A stretch of DNA of 60,000 nucleotides from Nematostella vectensis (taxonomy: Eukaryota > Cnidaria > Anthozoa > Actiniaria > Edwardsiidae), in contig NC_064047.1 of the NCBI RefSeq assembly GCF_932526225.1, positions 11,020,494 to 11,080,493 of the forward strand, read 5' to 3'. The notes beneath the pieces are model-generated. The model was not told the DNA's origin. It saw only the letters and a list, made by a program, of their open reading frames with translations, and ran no database searches. The position numbers were made by a program, and so were the translations under genes. Numbering within the stretch: position 1 is the first letter of the stretch; every line of letters starts with the position of its first letter. This document shows, one piece after another, positions 57,488 through 60,000 of this stretch.

Positions 57488-57872
57488 ACACTCGCGTATA
57501 AGAACCTAGAGTTTTCAAGATCAGGTTGAATAGGTTATCCAAACAGTAACAGTCACTAGTCAGAATGCTTGCTGACATGCCAATCATTGCTGAGCACAAC
57601 ATGTAAGCCCATGTTGTAATGCGCCAAACAATTATGAACCCTTAATCATGTTTTAAATTGTCTTCATGTGCAATATTTCATAGGTTTCTTCTATATACAG
57701 AATTTCAAAAATCAACATTTGAGTAGTCTTTCAAGAACCAATTTTCCCCACCAGGTTCAAGGGATGGTTTAAATGCCAAATTTCAGCCTGTAGGTTCTTA
57801 ATATCAAGGTTCTTATAGGCAAGTGTTTGCTATGATGAAGCAGAGGTTAGTTAGTGGAACTATGAGAACAGC

Positions 57873-58022
57873 GACGTAGCCAGAATTTTCAACAGGAGGG
57901 GGCCCAAAGACCCTTTCAAGGCATTTTCACCTGTGTCTTAGATAATGCCCCATACATTCACTGTATTTTTGGCTGCTAGAAGGGGGGCCCAGGCCCCCTT
58001 GGCCACCCCCCTGGCTACGCCC
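57873..58022. mobile_element. Small MITE with GCGTAGCCAG-type ends
   Basis: Left GCGACGTAGCCAG with AGGAGGGGGCCC; right reverse complement GGGCGTAGCCAGGGGGGTGG. About 150 bp. TSD unclear. Confidence 0.6.
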
Positions 58023-58717
58023 TGAAGAAGCCTACATGCAGGCTGCAACGGATGTTTTCATCAAGAAAAAAAAACGGTTGTTAAAACAGTCTTAAGTAAT
58101 AGCAGCCCCCATGATTTTAAGCCCCTCGGGGCAGCTATGATGGCTGGAGACACCATCAATCACCAGCATGCTAGACTATTAGGGGTCTTGTGGCTAGGAA
58201 TGATTTTGTGCTGTCTCTATCAATAAACTTTTGTTTGAAGAATGTAATGGCTCTACCTCAGGGCTGATTCACTAAAAAAAAGAGATGGTCTGAGCTCAGT
58301 TGCAAATGTTAGAATAGAGTGTGTACACCATGCAGTGAAAAAAGGGAATTAATGTACAATCTTTTTAATAATCATGAGCATAACACGCTAGGTTTGGACC
58401 ACTTCAGAGCAATTTAATATTGTATATTTGGACACAATACAACTGCTTGGGAAGGGTGGGTAGGATCAATGTACAAGACGTGAAGCGTGAGGTGGCGAGA
58501 CGGAAAGAGATGACGTAGACATGACATATGACCCTACCATATCTTTCCCATTAAACTTAATTAACTATATTATTATTAATATTACGAAGAGGGGGTTGTG
58601 CAAGTGCTTTCATCTGATAAGCTACTCTGTTATTGTTTACATTTGAAAATACAACAAAACAACACCTATTAAGGAAAGTATAAAATGACCATTGACAACT
58701 GAATGACTGTATTTAAC

Positions 58718-58723
58718 TTTATT
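58718..58723 (-). promoter_or_regulatory. Candidate poly(A) signal of the minus-strand gene
   Basis: TTTATT on the + strand is AATAAA on the minus strand, about 490 bases after the stop at 59216. It is the first one met in that direction. Confidence 0.4.
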
Positions 58724-59215
58724 AGTTTGTTGAAAGTTTCTCAGTTACTGTATTTACTTGAATTAGTCATTCCCTTATGTACGGCAGCATGATCGCTTTT
58801 TTTTTAAAGTAATGAATTCTTCTATACATTTGTAACAAAATTTGTGTACCTGATTCAGAAGAATTGGTGATGAATTATAAGCAATGGTGAAAAACACTTC
58901 CCTATCCCACTCTCCTTTACAATAATGTTAACAGCATACTCAGGGAAATTTTTATGGCCTTACAGTATCTCCTGATCAATTTCCACACAAAAATAATGCA
59001 TGATCTTTTATCTTCTTTGTAAAACTATAAGTGTTAAGGTCATTCCTGGAATATGATTTCATAAATTCGATATCCCTGTCTACCCTCACGTCCTGTATAC
59101 CCTTACTACTGGGTTCCAGACAAATGCCGCACTTGTTAGGAGGTTAAAACTGTAGCTATATTGGCAAGTTTTTTAACCACCCCTGTTCAGATTAAGAGGG
59201 TGTGGCTCTGAGGGA

Positions 59216-59407
59216 CTATTTGCGAGGCAGCTTGCCTCCTATTGTGAGGTTAGGAGGGAGATCTTGTGGATCTATGGAGGGGAATGTCCTTTCACTGGGC
59301 TTTTTGAATGAGCTGTAGTAGTTGAAGATGTCACCCACATTAGTGACCTTTCCAAGATTAGGGTTAGGAATGCGTAGACCAAATACTTTGTAACATTCCT
59401 CTAAAAC
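59216..59407 (-). CDS. Last coding exon of a protein resembling mitochondrial ribosomal protein L50
   Basis: On the minus strand, acceptor TTTACATTTCTCAG precedes GTTTTAGAGG. Encodes VLEECYKVFGLRIPNPNLGK, VTNVGDIFNYYSS and ends DLPPNLTIGGKLPRK-stop (stop at 59216-59218). The FGxxIPNxxL, VxDIxxYY and LPPNL.I pattern resembles the C-terminus of MRPL50, a component of the large subunit of the mitochondrial ribosome. The assignment is from memory of the family; only about 63 residues are visible. The upstream exon would lie beyond the window. Confidence 0.6.
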   Translation of the reverse strand, partial: VLEECYKVFGLRIPNPNLGKVTNVGDIFNYYSSFKKPSERTFPSIDPQDLPPNLTIGGKLPRK

Positions 59408-60000
59408 CTGAGAAATGTAAAAATGGCACTTAATTAATAAACATAAATTTTCACAACGTTGGTTCAATGTTAATGTTTCTTCACAGGTAACAGCAGGGAT
59501 TTTTTCCTCTTGTCAACAGTTTCTTGAGGGGGCAGGAACAGGCAGATTATTAAAATCATTATTTAAAATTTTCATTGGATTATTTGCTGAGAAGTTTTTA
59601 TTCTGGAAATGAGTTTTCAGATTTTAGAATATACTCATTTTTCTTTCTGTTCATTGTGTGATGTATGAACTTGATGAATAGTCCAAAATTCGAACTACTG
59701 TTTCTTATCCAAGTCAAGAGGTTACAAAAGGTTTGTGTGAATCCATTATGGGGTAAATACCCCTCTATTTACACTTAAAACAATGAAAGTTTAATCAAAA
59801 TTATCAAGCTTTACTTTAAAAATTAGAAAACCAAATAATCAAATAAAATTTTGAATAGTGAACTTATTAATCGCCTTTTGGTGGGCACACTTGACCTGGT
59901 TTGACTGTAGATTTAGTAAGGCGGAGAAGAAATGTCTTCAAAAAAGATGGGAGGAAAGTTTCATACACATAAAAAAAAAACATCTTGAATACTTTACCTT
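59408..60000 (-). other. Intron of the minus-strand gene, with a possible donor at the window edge
   Basis: No exon is seen. The last bases CTTTACCTT read AAG|GTAAAG on the minus strand, a good donor, so the previous exon may begin right at 59998 and continue past the window. Confidence 0.4.

Larger units (their letters stand above)
57401..59215. other. Intergenic or 3' UTR region between two convergent genes
   Basis: Apart from the small MITE at 57873-58022 and the poly(A) signals, no coding segment or RNA gene is recognised. It separates the + strand discoidin gene from the - strand gene at 59216. Confidence 0.5.

Overview
The window is eukaryotic and almost certainly metazoan. It has introns with canonical GT/AG borders, large satellite arrays, many short non-autonomous DNA transposons and a vertically stacked discoidin-domain gene. 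The mix of tandem F5/8 type C domains and MITEs with G-rich ends suggests an early-branching marine animal, most likely an anthozoan cnidarian; that assignment is inference.

One gene on the + strand fills about 55 kb (1292 to about 56677, 5' end outside the window). I read 33 exons that encode thirteen consecutive F5/8 type C (discoidin-like) domains, called D1 to D13, about 1,960 residues. The splice frames agree throughout: every domain starts in phase 1, every domain has a phase-0 intron before its last exon (exon c), and six domains carry a third intron at one of three positions. Domains follow each other with essentially no linker. The expected product is a secreted or cell-surface protein built from carbohydrate- or lipid-binding beta-sandwich modules; no signal peptide or membrane segment is visible because the 5' end is missing. 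Four domains (D1, D5, D7, D8) have lost both cysteines of the usual N- to C-terminal disulphide.

Most of the window is intron, and the introns are dominated by tandem arrays: 17 bp (8031-13697), 51 bp (15640-16463), TTTG (17692-17960), 58 bp (21698-27440), 29 bp (28630-31070), 43 bp (32070-38915), 21 bp (39795-40872), AAT (42744-42993), CCATCA (46850-48672), 52 bp (52748-53105) and 17 bp (55317-56574). Several arrays have a repeat unit that is a copy of an exon/intron junction of this gene, so they carry tens of extra donor- or acceptor-like sequences. This splice-junction-seeded satellite pattern is the most unusual thing in the window. The 43-bp array also carries a perfect CArg-type motif (CCATATATGG) in most of its roughly 159 units.

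Mobile elements: a fold-back element with a dead non-LTR reverse transcriptase (1538-3112), TTAA-flanked elements (19873-20668 and 49286-50027, the latter carrying a tRNA-Thr-like sequence), TTA-flanked Harbinger-like MITEs (15249-15648, 51806-52747), an 8-bp-TSD hAT-like MITE in the 3' UTR (56818-57392), and others.

At the right end a convergent minus-strand gene shows its last coding exon (59216-59407), which resembles the C-terminus of mitochondrial ribosomal protein L50.
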